A stretch of DNA of 64,000 nucleotides. It comes from Chalara sp. BL73 (Eukaryota > Ascomycota > Leotiomycetes > Helotiales). The notes under the pieces are model-generated. The model was not told where the DNA came from. It saw nothing but the letters and a program-made list of their open reading frames with translations, and did not search any database. The stretch spans positions 434,001 to 498,000 of the forward strand of contig CAKJVC010000182.1 in the NCBI GenBank assembly GCA_918026815.1, read 5' to 3'. This document shows, piece by piece, positions 1 to 14,800 of the stretch (positions are counted from its first letter, which is position 1; each line of letters starts with the position of its first letter). The translations under genes were made by a program, and so were the position numbers.

Positions 1-179
1 CCGGGGAGCGGTCGGTCTATTTTACTTGCGGGACACAGAAAGCGTACAGGACTTAACACGATATAGAAAGTTGAACTTCTCCTAATTTGACATCAAATTA
101 CACCTTAGCAATCAAGGCCGTAGTTTCTATTATTTTAGTTTAGTTCACCCATCCTCTGTTGAAGAGATTGTCGGTCTAT

Positions 180-1533
<1,354 letters not shown>

Positions 1534-2069
1534 ATTTGCAAATTTATGTGGGTTGGGAGAAAGCAGTTGCAAAAGAGATGGTATATGTACGAAGTTGCCA
1601 GAGAAGAAAGGTAGAAAGTATAGTAATCAAAAGATTGTTGAAGAACATTAAAGGTCTTGGCGCGCTTTCACCGCTAAACTGGCAGGCAACCAAATCTGTT
1701 GATATGCAGTGCCTCCAGGGGATGTCTGAACGGTCCAATAGAATATCTCTAGACCGATGAGCATGTCTGATACTAAACTCTCCTACAGAAACATATCGGA
1801 GTCCGAAACGTATGGTCTCATGAAATATTCGTAACGCGCTGCCTTTCAGCCACACCTGCGAGATCGCTGCCGTGCCCCTCGATTTTCTACCACTAATTCG
1901 AAGATGAGGGGCAAACACCAAATCTGCACGTGACCACACGGCCCTACCAAGGTGTGGCTGCTCAAGTGCGGCTGAGCTAAATAGGAACTTTTTTGAAGCT
2001 TTGGACCTGTTGTTGCGCGACTGACGGCTCTGGAGACCTCATTACTTGACGTCCACTGATCAGCTCACC
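1534..2069. promoter_or_regulatory. Divergent promoter spacer ERG10 / SNU114
   Basis: This 536-bp spacer separates the two start codons of oppositely oriented housekeeping genes, so it must hold both core promoters and 5' leaders. A 131-codon minus-strand frame (1544-1939) runs through most of it and stops 11 nt before the ERG10 start. I see no domain in it and treat it as leader sequence. No unambiguous TATA box was identified. Confidence 0.6.
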
Positions 2070-5000
2070 ATGGATGACCTTTACGACGAGTGAGTTTCGA
2101 TTATAGAATCTTTTGTATGCAGAGGCTAATATTTGTAGGTTTGGTAACTTCATTGGGGAGGCAGAAGAATCAGAGGAGGAAAGTCAAAATGAAGTTGACG
2201 CGAGCGCATATGTATATGATGACGAACCCGAAGATGCGCCAGAAGTTACAGGCCAAGAACTGATGGACCTTGATGGTTTGTCTCCGTTTCTGTATGCAGA
2301 TTGCTGTGTTAACCTTGCGCAGATGACGGTCCTTCAAATGCTGTGGTCTTGCACGAAGATAAGCAGTACTACCCGACCGCGCAACAAGTATATGGAGAAG
2401 ATGTTGAAACTATGGTGCAGGAGGAGGATGCGCAGCCATTGACGCAACCCATTATTGCGCCTGTCGAGAAGAAGAAGTTTACAATCCAAGAGGCAGATCT
2501 TCCCCCGGTACACTTTGACCGAGAGTTCATGACGGATCTTATGAACTATCCTGAGCAGATTCGAAATATTGCGTTGGCGGGCCATTTACATCATGGAAAG
2601 ACAGCTATTATGGACATGCTAGTTATGGAGACACACGACATCTCGGATCGATTAGAAAAAAAGATTGGTAAAAAGCGAGATGAGCAGCTACGGTACACCG
2701 ATGTCCAGATGTTGGAGCGGACACGCGGCCTCTCTACCAAATCCGCACCTATGAGCTTGGTGTTACAGAATACGAAAGGTAAATCACATCTTGTCAATAT
2801 CATAGACACACCAGGTCATGTCAATTTTGTGGATGAGGTTGCCTCATCTCTGAGATTAGTTGATGGCGTAGTCCTGGTGGTTGATGTTGTCGAAGGAGTG
2901 CAAGTGAACACGGAACAGATTATCAAGCATGCGGTTCTCGAAGGTCTTCCAATGACCCTGGTCGTCAATAAGATGGACCGCCTGATATTAGAGCTTAAGA
3001 TTCCTCCAACAGACGCATATTTCAAGCTTAAGCACGTTATCGAGGAAGTGAATACTATGATTAAAAACACCTTACCTGGCGAAGGAGAGAAACGACGATT
3101 GAGCCCAGAAAAAGGCAACGTCCTGTTTGCGTGTAGTGGCATGGGGTGGTGCTTCACCGTGCAATCTTTCGCAAAGATGTACGCCGATCATTATCCAAGT
3201 AATACGCCTGGGAAACCTGGCATCGATGCAACAGAGTTGGCACGGCGGTTATGGGGAGACGTCTTCTACAACCCTCGAAAACGCTCATTTACTCGGAAAC
3301 CCGTTGAGGATGGAGCGAAGCGTTCTTTTGTTCACTTTGTCCTCGAGCCAATATATAAGCTGTTCTCTCACACCATAAGCGAAAGCCCCGACGACTTGAA
3401 GGACACGCTTGCTACTCTTGGGATAGTTTTGAAGCCCTCACAATACAAGACAGATGCGAGAGTCCTTCTGAAACTTGTCTGTGAGAGATTCTTTGGCAAC
3501 TCGGGAAGTTTTGTGGATATGATTATTGACCATATACCATCACCAGTCGAAGGTGCGGAGGCGAAGCTTCAGAAGTACTATACCGGTCCGTTAGATACTA
3601 TGGTTGCACAATCAATCAAGGAATGCAATCAAGACGGACCATTAGTCGTTCAAGTCACTAAGCTCTTCAGCACGAGCGATGCCACAGGATTTCACTCGTT
3701 TGGGCGGGTTTTGAGTGGTACGGCTCGTCCTGGCACCCAGGTCAGAGTGCTAGGTGAAGGATATTCCATAGACGATGAAGAGGACATGAGCACGGCTACC
3801 ATATCGGATGTTTGGATCACAGAAACGCGCTACAATATCCCCACAGACGGCATTCCAGCAGGAAGTTGGGCATTACTAGGAGGCGTGGATAATTCTATTG
3901 TGAAGTCCGCAACTTTAGTACCGCCAACACTCCCTAATGATGAAGATGCCTACATCTTCAAGCCTATCACGCACTTTACCGAGTCAGTCTACAAGGTCGC
4001 TGTCGAGCCTATCAATCCTTCAGAACTTCCCAAAATGCTTGATGGCCTCAGAAAGATCAACAAGAGCTATCCATTGATAACTACGAAGGTTGAGGAATCG
4101 GGCGAGCATGTGATCCTGGGTACAGGAGAGTTATACATGGACTGTGTCCTACACGACTTGCGCCGACTGTACGCAGAGATGGAGATCAAGGTATCCGATC
4201 CCGTTACAAGATTCTGCGAGACCGTCGTCGAAACCTCAGCTATTAAGTGTTACGCGCAAACTCCAAACAAGAAGAACAAGATCACTATGGTAGCGGAGCC
4301 ACTCGATTCCGGAATCGCTGAAGACATCGAGAGTGGCAAGATCAGTATCAAGAGCCCGGTAAGAGTAATCGGCAAATTTTTCGAGAACAATTATGGATGG
4401 GACTTGCTGGCTTCAAGGAACATTTGGGCGTTTGGACCTGATGAACTGGGACCAAACATTTTGCAGAACGACACTCTGCCGTCAGAAGTAAGTATTTCAA
4501 TTTCATTTTGCCTCGTACCCTTGAAAATGAAGATCAAAGCTTCGAATCGGCCCTTTTATGCTAATTGATCTACAGGTGGATAAACAGCTCCTTAATTCTG
4601 TTAAGGACACTATCAGACAAGGTTTCAGCTGGGCAACTCGGGAGGGGCCGTTATGTGAAGAGCGTAAGTCACCCTCTAACACTTAACCATGTTTCATCTC
4701 TATTCGTAACTTTCCACACAGGGTAACCAGCCTGCTTTTCGATATTATTTATTGGTTTGGTAATGCGAGATCTAACGATATCCTTGTAGCAATCCGGAAC
4801 AGCAAGTTCAAGATAATGGATGTTGCATTGGCTCCCGAAGCGATCTTCCGGGGTGGTGGCCAAATCATCCCCACTTCCCGCCGGGCATGCTATTCCTCGT
4901 TCTTAATGGCCTCTCCGAGGCTGATGGAACCAGTATACTCATGCTCAATGACCGGACCTGCAGATTCAGTTACATCGCTGTATACTGTGCTGGCTCGTCG

Positions 5001-5352
5001 TCGTGGTCATGTATTACAAGATGGTCCAATTGCCGGCACTCCCCTGTACCGTGTCAGTGGCCTCATACCCGTCATCGATTCATTCGGCTTCGAGACGGAT
5101 CTACGAATTCACACGCAGGGACAGGCTACAGTCAGTCTAGTCTTCGACCGTTGGAGCATTGTTCCAGGTGATCCTCTTGACAAAGATGTGATTTTACGGC
5201 CGCTAGAGCAGGCCAGTGCACAGGCCACAGCGAGGGACTTTGTTCTGAAGACAAGAAGGAGGAAGGGATTGAGCGAGGATGTCAGCGTGGCCAAATTCCT
5301 CGAGCCAGAGCTCTTTCAAAGCCTTCGCGAGTCAGGATTGTTGGATGGCTGA
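2070..5352 (+). CDS. SNU114: U5 snRNP GTPase Snu114 (EFTUD2/Cwf10 family)
   Basis: This is the EF-2-like GTPase of the U5 snRNP that controls spliceosome activation and disassembly in the nucleus. Exons are 2070-2089, 2139-2275, 2323-4487, 4576-4663 and 4790-5352, giving 990 residues, close to the normal 970-1010. The acidic N-terminal extension ([18 protein letters not shown]) is typical of Snu114 and absent from translation EF-2. The G1 motif is GHLHHGKT (about residue 138), G3 is DTPGHVNF (about 214) and G4 is NKMD (about 268). EF-2 domains II-V follow, including the [13 protein letters not shown] segment at the C-terminus. The very short first exon ending in a GTGAGT donor fixes the start. 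Ribosomal EF-2 is the only real alternative and is excluded by the N-terminus. Confidence 0.96.
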
Positions 5353-7267
5353 ATGCCGGAATGCGCTATGCAAAGACCATCTAATTGAGTTGGACTGGGA
5401 TTTACTACACGACTTTGGTCATAGAGGGCTCTCGGAGTTCTACGGTAGGGTAGGCTATGTACTATAATTGCGAAGATAGTTATGAGACAGCGCTTCAGCG
5501 TTACGACGCTGCACCTCTGGCAGCAGCAAGTATGAAGAAGAGAAAGCAGAGGTTACGTAACCAAGTCGTAGTTGGGCATAGACAAAATAATTAAAGAGGT
5601 GATGCCCAGTCCAATATGTCCAATGTCCCATATAGTCCGAAGATTTGCAAGCTTTAGACAAGGTATGTCAGGATATGTTCAGGGCATTTACAAATGCACT
5701 TGACGTGGAGGATTCTATCAAGTCGGATCTGGTCCCACCGTTGTATAAAAGAAAAATCGGTGTGCCCCGGCCCCCCCTTCCCCCTCGTTGCTCTAAAGGG
5801 TGAGCCATTCTGTCGGGTCCAACATTAGCATCCATCAGATCCTCCAGCCAATGCTGACCGAGTCCGCGCCATACGAACATCACACTATGAATGGCTGGCT
5901 ACCTCGGCATCGCCGAGGTTGCTCTCGTCCACAGCCCTCCAAAAATGGCAACCTGCAAGCTGCAACGTGTACAAGCGCGCATGCCGAAGGAGAAACTCTG
6001 AATATGCGTGAATTCTTATTTCGAACACATTTCGCGGGGGGGGGGGTGACCAGGTTGCATTGGCGAAGAAGTTAAATTTTGCGGTGCCTCGTTGCCCGAC
6101 GCGTCTTCAATGACTGCTTATTCAATGACTGCTTCGGCCTTCAGGCGGTGAAAACATGAACAAAAAAGTGCCCCCTATTGTAAGCGGGTGGAGTAGTTAA
6201 GCACCAGAAGATGGTCTTAGCTCACTTCTATGTAATAAGCTTTGAAATGAATACCCGAAACGGCGAGTCTTGGGTCAGAAAAGAGCATTTCAAAATTGGC
6301 TAGTCTTCATTTATGCCTCAATGATGTTCTCTGTGTCTTAGCCGTGTACGAGTAGAACTTTCCTTGGGCCCGAGAGTGGAGTATAACTTCATCTGATATA
6401 GATTGGAAACGAAAGTCAAATTTCCAGCAGATCCGTGTGGAAACGGTAAGCTTGTAAACACCAAGTCCTCCAGACAGTAGTACCCTGGTCTTAATTTCAA
6501 AAGAGGTTGACATGGTAAAGCCGAGGATAAAGGCGATCAAGGAGATCGTATAATTCTTCAGATTTTGATTTGTTGCTGCATGTTTGAGCGCTGAGCGGCG
6601 ATTTTAACCTTTAAACAGGGGCATATTGTACCTCGAAAATAACATTGCAATCGTTGCAATGAGATGAGACAACGTAGCCTTGGCGTGGAGTCAAGGAAGT
6701 GGCGCATGCAGTACAAGGGGGTTATCTTTGGGACGCGCTGCTTTGAGATACGGTGGAGACACCAAAAAGAGGAAAACGTCGAAAAGTTTGAGAATGAATT
6801 GAAGCGTCAGTATAGAAGACGGCTTGATCCGGACTTGACTGCCAGGTAAAACGGAGGTAGATATGCTAATATCCATACGTAAGGCGTCAGATTCAAAGGA
6901 CACTGTTCAAAATAAACGAGTCATGCTCCTCGCAAGGTAGTCATCGTACTGTACTGCACAGTAAGCTCTGACGAAGCATCCAGAAAAGTAAATGCATGAT
7001 GAAGCGTGCTGTGCAAGGTTTGACACATGGCAATAAGGACCTACTGTGGGTAAGTCCAAATGTCCCCTTGTAGCAGTCCCGAATATTACCCGTTCCGAGT
7101 ACCGACCCCGTCAGAAAGCAAGGGTTCGTATTGACAAGAACAAGGCTTGAAAGAAGCGTCTGCGCCATTGCTCTTTAGAATTAAGCATATTACAACATAC
7201 GCCATATCCACGCGCTTGATTACGAAGCGTCTATTATGAGATAATAAGCGCCGCCTTATATGGCTTT
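5353..7267. other. Intergenic, no supported gene
   Basis: This 1.9-kb stretch lies between the 3' end of SNU114 and the 3' end of the unnamed minus-strand gene. It contains only short open frames without domains or a coherent splice pattern, plus an 11-base G run at 6036-6046. Both flanking genes end here, so it should carry both terminators. Confidence 0.5.
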
Positions 7268-8595
7268 CTATTCTTCACAAGGCTTCATCATTGTCCTCAA
7301 TATGTTTGCCAGGCTTGCATTCTCAAGAGCAGCAGCGACTCGTTCCTTGTCTGCCAACTGTTTGTTCACTTCTTCCGCTTGGTTGTGGGTATCTTTCTTT
7401 ATCTTAACTTCCACTCGATAGCTAGGAGGAAGAGCTTGTTCCAGACGGACTCTAACGCCAAGGCCAATGACCGTAGCAAGTGAGCAATGGGAACTATATA
7501 AAGATCAGCCCCAATCAAATATTCAGCAATACAAGCTTCAAGAGTGAAGGAACTGTAGGCTTGGCAGGTCGCAAGCGCAGTAGCTGCACATCAAATTTGA
7601 GGTGCTTGTTTCAGCTAACACAATATGATTATGCTTACACAGTTGGAGTGAGCTCAACGATCACTCGAGATAAAGCCGAGGGTTTTGTAAGATCAAGTGG
7701 AGATATTAAATGGACGTCCTGCAACTTCACCACTCCAAGGGATTCCAGTGATGTTGGATGTTCCGGGTCTGATATCGGAGCAATCAAGTCTGTGAAACGT
7801 CAGCTGTTTGAACTACAATGTGATGAGATGATTGGTGAAAATGACTGATTCGCACGCAGCTTTTCATGCACGAAACCAGAAGGACGTAAATAGCCATATG
7901 CTTTCTATATATAGTAGCAGATTTGATGCTGAAGATCAAACCTTCGCACCCCTCATCCGCGAGCTGCAACTTAGGAATTGCTGCTACCTCGGTGACGGAT
8001 GCTCATACGCCAAGCAAGTTGAACAATGAGAAGAAGAAGGGCCGGCGATGAAGTAGGGCTTACCGTATATCTCCTGTTCATCGATAGGCTCCATTGTAGA
8101 GTCATCTGAATCCGTCTCGGAGAAATCAGACATATAGAATGGGTCCATCGTTGCATAACTAGGCTTTGCCATCAACAAATCGCGTATACTCTGGCTCTTT
8201 GGACCCGCATCTCGTCCTTTGCGACGCTGTCTATGTGACGCAAGTTCAGATTCACTGAGGATAGTTGGGTTGGCGTTGTCTAACACCATCTCGAGGAGGC
8301 GGCCTGGAGGAAGTGGCCAGCTGATATATTGGCAGCGTAATCTATCTGGAACCGCGATTCTTTCGCGGCTGATGTCACAATACAGGTAGATTCTAAAGTG
8401 GTGATGCGTGTCTTTGATACCGAAGTCAGTATTGTGAAGAGTTTGAACATGACGGAAGCGTTGTTCATGCCAAGCTTGGAGGCGTGATTTTATGGAGAGT
8501 ATCTTATCGATAAATAAACCCAAGGACAGGGGTATAACTTAAGCGACCTGTGGCTTTGCATCTGATATTCTTCTTACTCCTCCTGCATCTGACAT
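7268..8595 (-). CDS. Spliced protein of unknown function (about 291 aa)
   Basis: I do not recognise this family. The proposed minus-strand exons are 8595-8578, 8502-8064, 7983-7942, 7789-7639 and 7493-7268. They close exactly to 292 codons, and every junction has GT..AG ends. The best-supported parts are the second exon (HTHHHF-like segment, a basic RRKG patch, then a Ser/Asp/Glu-rich stretch SETDSDDSTMEP) and the last exon, a 74-codon frame ending in a charged, coiled-coil-like helix (QLADKERVAAALENAS). The first 18-nt exon is the weakest part: the second-exon frame has no ATG, so an upstream exon is required, and 8595 is the nearest ATG that splices in phase. No signal peptide or membrane segment is visible. 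A degenerate gene is possible, but the frames look maintained. Confidence 0.5.
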
Positions 8596-11500
8596 ACTTT
8601 TTTTTTCTTCCTCAGCTGACCTCACAACCTATTTGTTCTCGGTTTGAATTTGTCCTTCACCTTAAACTATCCTATAAATTCGATCTGTTCCTTCTAGTGC
8701 TACTCTCTCCCGAGCGGATAATAATACAGACTTCCATTTCAGCACATAAAATGACTCCTGAGCAGATCCTCAGAAGCATGGTATATCAGGACAAGTCACC
8801 ACCGGGGTTCGAAATACGTTGTAGATGTAGTTGATTTGTGCAAGAGGTGGTGGATGCCTCTCGCAAATGCCTTTAGCCTGAACTACTACCTTAGCTTGAG
8901 AGCAGTCCAAATTGGATTATGCATTAAATTTGGTTAGACTTTTGCCTCAACATTAATCACAAAACTGCTGACTGTCCCATTATCGCTTTCCAAGCAAACA
9001 CTCCCTTTCGAGAAGGTCGAACAGCTATTGTGCGTGATCAGAATCGCTGTACTGTGATGGGGTTTTTATTTTGTGGTTCCTCATAGCGTCCGGCTAGTGC
9101 CACGGGCGAACAGCCTTCTCAAAGATGTTCGGTACATCACATGTACATTAGTCATGCAGTACTAGGTTGCAGTGCACATTTATTAAACAATCAGGCTTTG
9201 GTGCCGGTCCCAGGTACCAGAATCGGATTAAATCGATCACGCTTCCGAACTAACGCGTCAAGTGCGGCGGGGGATCCTACAAACCTTATAATAATTGCCG
9301 AGAAGGGCGGCAGAAATCAGTACTCAAACACCGGGTTAAAGACATGACTATACCTACTTCTACTTAGCAGCCTATCAATACTGTTGTCTTAATTTCCCTT
9401 TCAAATCTAGCAATCCAGTGATGCAAATGATGCCTCGCTTACGGAAGAAGGCTTGTTGCTTTTGCTGCCTGGTTAGCCTCTTTGGTGGCTTGCCGTTCAT
9501 TATCTCTTCAATGGAACCTGAGTCTGCAGCGAACCGTGAACCCGTCCCAAGAATTTATACCCTATGTTATGTGACGTAGACGCATGCATACGAGAACTTA
9601 GAGTAACTCTTCGCAATGCAACCAGAAGACCCTTGTTCTTACAGAGCTGGTATATGAACAGATGTCACCAAGTACTTGTAGTACACTATAAGCTAAGAGG
9701 TGGACACGTATATGGCTTACGGCCGTTATAATCCATCGCTCTCTTGACTGAAACCATTTGCAATTTTGATGCCAGAGCCATCCTTGGACACTCTCATCGC
9801 CTACTTTAATCGCTCCCCTTAGAATTGTTACTGAAAGTATGAAATGAGTATCCCGCTTAAAAGCCCACGAAGGTTTATAGCTACAGCGTGGGATTGGGGT
9901 ATAAGTCATTTTCCCCTGTCATTAAAAGGTGTTCTTCGATTCGAATTTGGTCGAATGGCGCTTTGCTGCTTACCAGCCCATTTCATGGTTTCACCACATA
10001 TTATTGCTCTGGCTGAGGCTTCCTTAGTGTTATTGGGAAAGCGGCGGATAGGGAATACCATTGGTAAAACTTTTGGAGGCGCGTTGTAACACCACCGATG
10101 GCCAAGATGCTCAAAGATATTCGGTTATTACGCTTTAACAACAAAAGTTGATCCAGTTCAGAGGTAGGTACCACTCCGAGAAGCAAAATCGGCATCCTTT
10201 TTTGCACATCCTTCTTAGTTTTAGGGGTCCGAGAGCCTATTCCTCCAAGAAATTTCCCCATCAAACGCCTTATTGGGACTGGTTATGCCTGCTCAATTGG
10301 CTCCAAATGTGACTCTGAAATCCAAGATTGGACCCCTAGTCTTCTGAGACATCTTCACATCTCGCTCTTCTAAAGTAGTGCGGCTCTCGATGGAATAATC
10401 AATGCCATGTCGTTTACTGAAACCTAAAGTGTAAGGTGTGTGGTGCAACAATTCAAAGAGCCATCGCGGATCCGCCAAGATCATTCCAATTGTTCCTTCC
10501 AGCGCCCATGCTTCCAAGAGTCTTCCAGAAAAGTCGTTATTTGTTACTCACAGTAGATAAGCTCATGTTTTCTGTCGGAACCAGTGGCACGGCATCTTCC
10601 ATTCTCTCGGGTCTTGACGCTGCGTACAGAGGATGCGTGTAATTACCAGTGATTACTGGTGGGCCTTTTGCTTACTTGGGTATATCAGAGATATTAACCA
10701 ACCAATACGCCCACCAGTCGCTCATTTACACTGTATACGAATGCCTAGATGCCTCCTCTTGCAGCCAATTGCGCTTCATTTGCGCTTCTAAATACTTTGA
10801 ATGCGTAGCCAGGGGGGGCACAATAATGGCGTCTTCATATTGACAGGGACCGCCATAGAGGCCGAGTGCTCAGCCGTTTACGCCAAATCTCCCCTGTTGC
10901 ACATGCTAACGGCAGGACGTTAGGCTGGAACACCCCCCCCCCCAGACCAGCAGCATCCATTAGTCAAACTACGCAAACTTTCGAGGGGATTATTAGCTTT
11001 TCCTTGCCGTCCTGTCTTCTGCACGAAGGAGGGGTCCGTACCGTCAGAGTCGAGCATGGAATCTTTTGCCTTTGCACATCCCATCAGCGGCCATCAACGC
11101 CTGCGCATCCGGTAATAAATCCATAAATCATCCATCACATATCGGAAAGCCCAAAGCCAAGTGTTGAAGTGGGTGGGTGCCACCGCTGTGCTGTGCTTCC
11201 TCAATCAAGCACGTTCCCTCACTCGACCCTCTCAACCACGCTGGTCCACGACCACCACTGCCACTACCGTACCGTACCGTACCGTACTCTTTACGCACCC
11301 GCGTTTCAATCCAATCCCCCCCCTCGCCCCAATCTGATCGATTTGTTAAAGCAATCAATCTTCCGTTTGCGCGGCTAAGATCGTGGCCAGATCACGACTA
11401 GGCCGGTTAGATTCGTCGTACCACGAGGTGAAGCGCACCAAAAATAAGGTACTTATGCCCTGATCGTCATTGGAAGTTTCATTCATCACCACACCCTTGG

Positions 11501-11814
11501 TACTCCTCAACAGATTATACTGGGATTCGTGGCGTGGCGTGGCCTTGTTTAAGGGCTATTAGTGCTCGCAAGGGAAGCTCTTATAAAGATAGTCGTTCAT
11601 AGCAGCGGGGGGGCAATCCTCGGCTCGATCTCCGGACTTTAAGGTTGCGATACCCTCAAGATCTTCCCACAAGGCTATTGTGCTTTCCTGGACCAAGTGT
11701 AGAAGTTGGATCTGTCCGGACCTAGCGAGGAGGACTTTTGCGCCGTCGGCTTCTCATTGCAATTCATCGTAACACTGGAGCCACTACGGGAGTTGTCGCT
11801 CCATCCTAGGCGCA
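8596..11814. other. Intergenic, 3.2 kb, no confident gene
   Basis: Two divergent genes start at either end, so both promoters lie here. I see short frames only. One 52-codon plus-strand frame (9421-9579) has a Cys-rich hydrophobic start, and two minus-strand frames (10293-10517 and 10001-10264) follow each other without a convincing splice junction. There is a C run at 10934-10943 and a TACCG tandem at 11266-11286. The last 500 bp before 11815 is presumably the promoter and leader of the Zn2Cys6 factor. Confidence 0.45.
11266..11286. repeat. Short tandem repeat (TACCG)n
   Basis: About four head-to-tail copies of a 5-bp unit lie about 530 bp upstream of the Zn2Cys6 factor start. The pattern is directly visible and looks like a simple microsatellite. 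Confidence 0.8.
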
Positions 11815-14800
11815 ATGGCAGGAGAGCAGCCAGGAGGAAGAAGGCTTCTGCCGCAGAATCCGCAAATACAGAATTTCTCTTTTGCTCCCAATAACATGGG
11901 TCAAAGGGAGAACCAGAAGAGTGCGCATGACCCGTCTTCGAAAAATCATATATCATCAAGAAGGTTCATATCTGACATCAATAGATTATGTTTTCGTGGA
12001 TGAACACAATCGACATAAGCGCTTGAAGGGTACTTGACTCTATATCTCCTTCATAACTTAATGACATCTAACATGGTTCTAGTGATGCGCGCCTGCGAGG
12101 GCTGTCGGAGGCGCAAAATCAAGTGTGATGCTGCGACAACAAACACTTGGCCATGTTCGGCATGCATTCGCCTGAAGCTGAATTGTGTCCCTCCGACCGT
12201 GAATTATGATCAACCTTATCAAGGCGACCCTCAGGGATTTGAGCGGCAAGGAGGAGAGTATGAAGGTGGCGGCGGTGAAGAGGGATATCACCAACAAATT
12301 TCAATGCAGCAGCAGTTAGCCTCACAACAAAAAAACATACCTCCGATTTACACACAACATATTCCATATCAAGAGTCTGTGGGCGCGTATCAGCCTGTGC
12401 CATATGGCGAGCCATCTTCGAGTCATAGTCAACAATCTATGCATTATGGCAATTTGCATACTCCAGTCAGTGTAGTCGATCAGCATCAGTATCCACCACA
12501 GTCTGCATATCCCACCCCGACCGTAGGCCAACAACCTCAATCACATTTACAATCACAACACTCTCAAGGGAACTACGATGATCAGTATGGACAAGAAAGC
12601 CTAACAGAGTTGCTTGGGAACCTGAAGGTGAATGCTGATGGATCTGGTTCGTTATCCCAATCCTCCACCATCCTCGCGTAAAGCTAACAGACATTTAGCC
12701 CCATATATCAATAGCAAGAACCAGAACAAGAATAAGGCGCTAGCCGGTGAACTGGAGGAGCCGGCTTTTGAAGATGTTGACGAGTATAAAACGACATTGC
12801 CACCAATTATATCTGCGCCTGGAATGAAAATCAGGATACCGCCAGAGCTAATGCCGGACGAAGAAACAGTACTACACTATTTCGAGATGTACTTCATGAA
12901 CGTACATCCATATGTGCCAGTGCTCAACAAGCCACTCTTTTATCAGCAATGGCACACAAATCGTGATGCAATTTCTCCCCTTATTCTCGAAGCTATTTTC
13001 GCTATAGGAGGCAGGCTTGCTGATGAGCCAACTCAAGGCCATCAATGGTTATCTTTAGCGTCCAGTCCGTCTCTACTTTCCAAAAATTTTGCTATTAATA
13101 CTAATAATCTCCAGAACACGCAGATTCTTTCATGGATGTCCCACGACTGAGTACTCTCCAAGCATTACTAATAATCCTCAAGGCAAGAGAATCTGCTCCC
13201 AAGCGAGGTTACTATTATCGATCGTGGATGACAGTTGTTCAATGCGTACAAATGGCGAAGGATCTTGGTCTCGATGAGCATTTTGAAGAGCACCGAGCAG
13301 GCCGCTCCTGTGGTTCGGATATCGCTGACTGCATTACAAAAACTCGAATATGGCAGACCATATTTATTTGTGAGCTCATGGTTGGATCCCCTCAAGGTCG
13401 GACAGACCTAGGAGTTGAGATGGACACTCTCGATCTCAGCGTTCCTCGACCAATGCCTGGCCTAGATGATTCCGAGTATCACATCACGAGAAATTTCACC
13501 TACTTCACCAGAGTTGTGCGAAACGTGAGGAAAATGAACAACGCTTACGCAAATATTAAGAAGCGAAAGGACTGGGGACTTGATCCGGAATTTGTTGGAT
13601 TGAACCCTTCCTTCGACAATTGGATCAACGACTTACCTAATGACTTGAAAGTCACGTTTCCACCAGATGGATCACCGCCATGGTTACCATCTCACTACAT
13701 CGGGAATCTACATTCTTATTATTTTCTCGGGATCATCATGCTACATCGACCTCAATTAACATTCATGGACCCAACAGGTGCTGATGGAGGATGGAAACAC
13801 CATATGATGATTTGCTATTCTTCTGCAAAACTTCTTTGCAGGTTGCAAGAGGCTCTCTTACAGTCATTTGGAATGACAGGGCTTCTGTGCATGCAACGTG
13901 GTATTAACTTTAGTATATATTGCATATTGACATGCACTGTTCTGCACCTGGTTGGTGAAACACATCGAAAATGAGTATTTGTACTAATTTATCCTAGGTT
14001 GCGCTTACTTCTCCTGATCCAGATCTGAATCAGGACGCTCGAGAATATTTTACTCGGCACATGCGTGTTCTCGAGAAGTGCTCTACCTCGTGGCCAATGC
14101 CCGATATGCAGCAACAAATAGACGCATTAAGGGAAGCGTTCTCTGCTGACACTAGGAAGCCATTTGTATTGAAGCCATCTTTCCCATATGGAAGCCCAGC
14201 TCCTGCACAGAACACGACTCCACCGCGCCACCTAGCGCCATATCGGCAGCCAAGCTCTCACCCCTCGGGAGGACAGCCAAATTTGGAGCATTCGCATGCC
14301 CAGCCAAATGTCAGTTACACAAACCATCCCATTTCACCACCTATCTCTGCTGGAAGTGTGGACACCAAAAGTGACTCTCCTACCGTACAGTCTCTGGTAA
14401 TGATGCCCCCAGGACAACGAGGTCCTCAACCGCCAATGCCGAGTGGAGTGCCAATGGCCGATCCCTCAGGCTGGAATCCTGCTGTGATATTTGAGTAAGC
14501 ATATATACGTCCACCCATATTCTCATTATACAAAGCTGACACAGCAATAGCCGGTGGAATACTACTTTCGGTACGACTCCTGCTAGTCATAGCGATCCTG
14601 CCCCCAATACACTCCCTCTAAAACATTCCGCTCCAGGTGCCCAAGAAATTCCCTCTGTCCCTGACGCACTTCCGAATGCTGTGAACCTAACCCAAGGAAC
14701 TCACCCGATGCCCCCGCAGCAGTATTCTGGCGCCCCAATCCCCTCTTTCGTCAGTCCAAGTATGTGGCAGGAGTCTGTAGCTAGTGTATACGAGGGAGGA

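Noticed and set aside
1544..1939. 131-codon minus-strand frame upstream of ERG10
   Set aside because: It ends 11 nt before the ERG10 start and has no homology-like features or in-frame link to it; most likely leader DNA.
5668..6075. Overlapping 71- and 91-codon frames on both strands
   Set aside because: Gly/Arg-rich and mixed products with no domain, caused by G/C runs.
10001..10517. Two adjacent minus-strand frames of 74 and 87 codons
   Set aside because: Considered as one spliced gene or a transposon remnant, but I found no donor/acceptor pair keeping frame and no recognisable motif.
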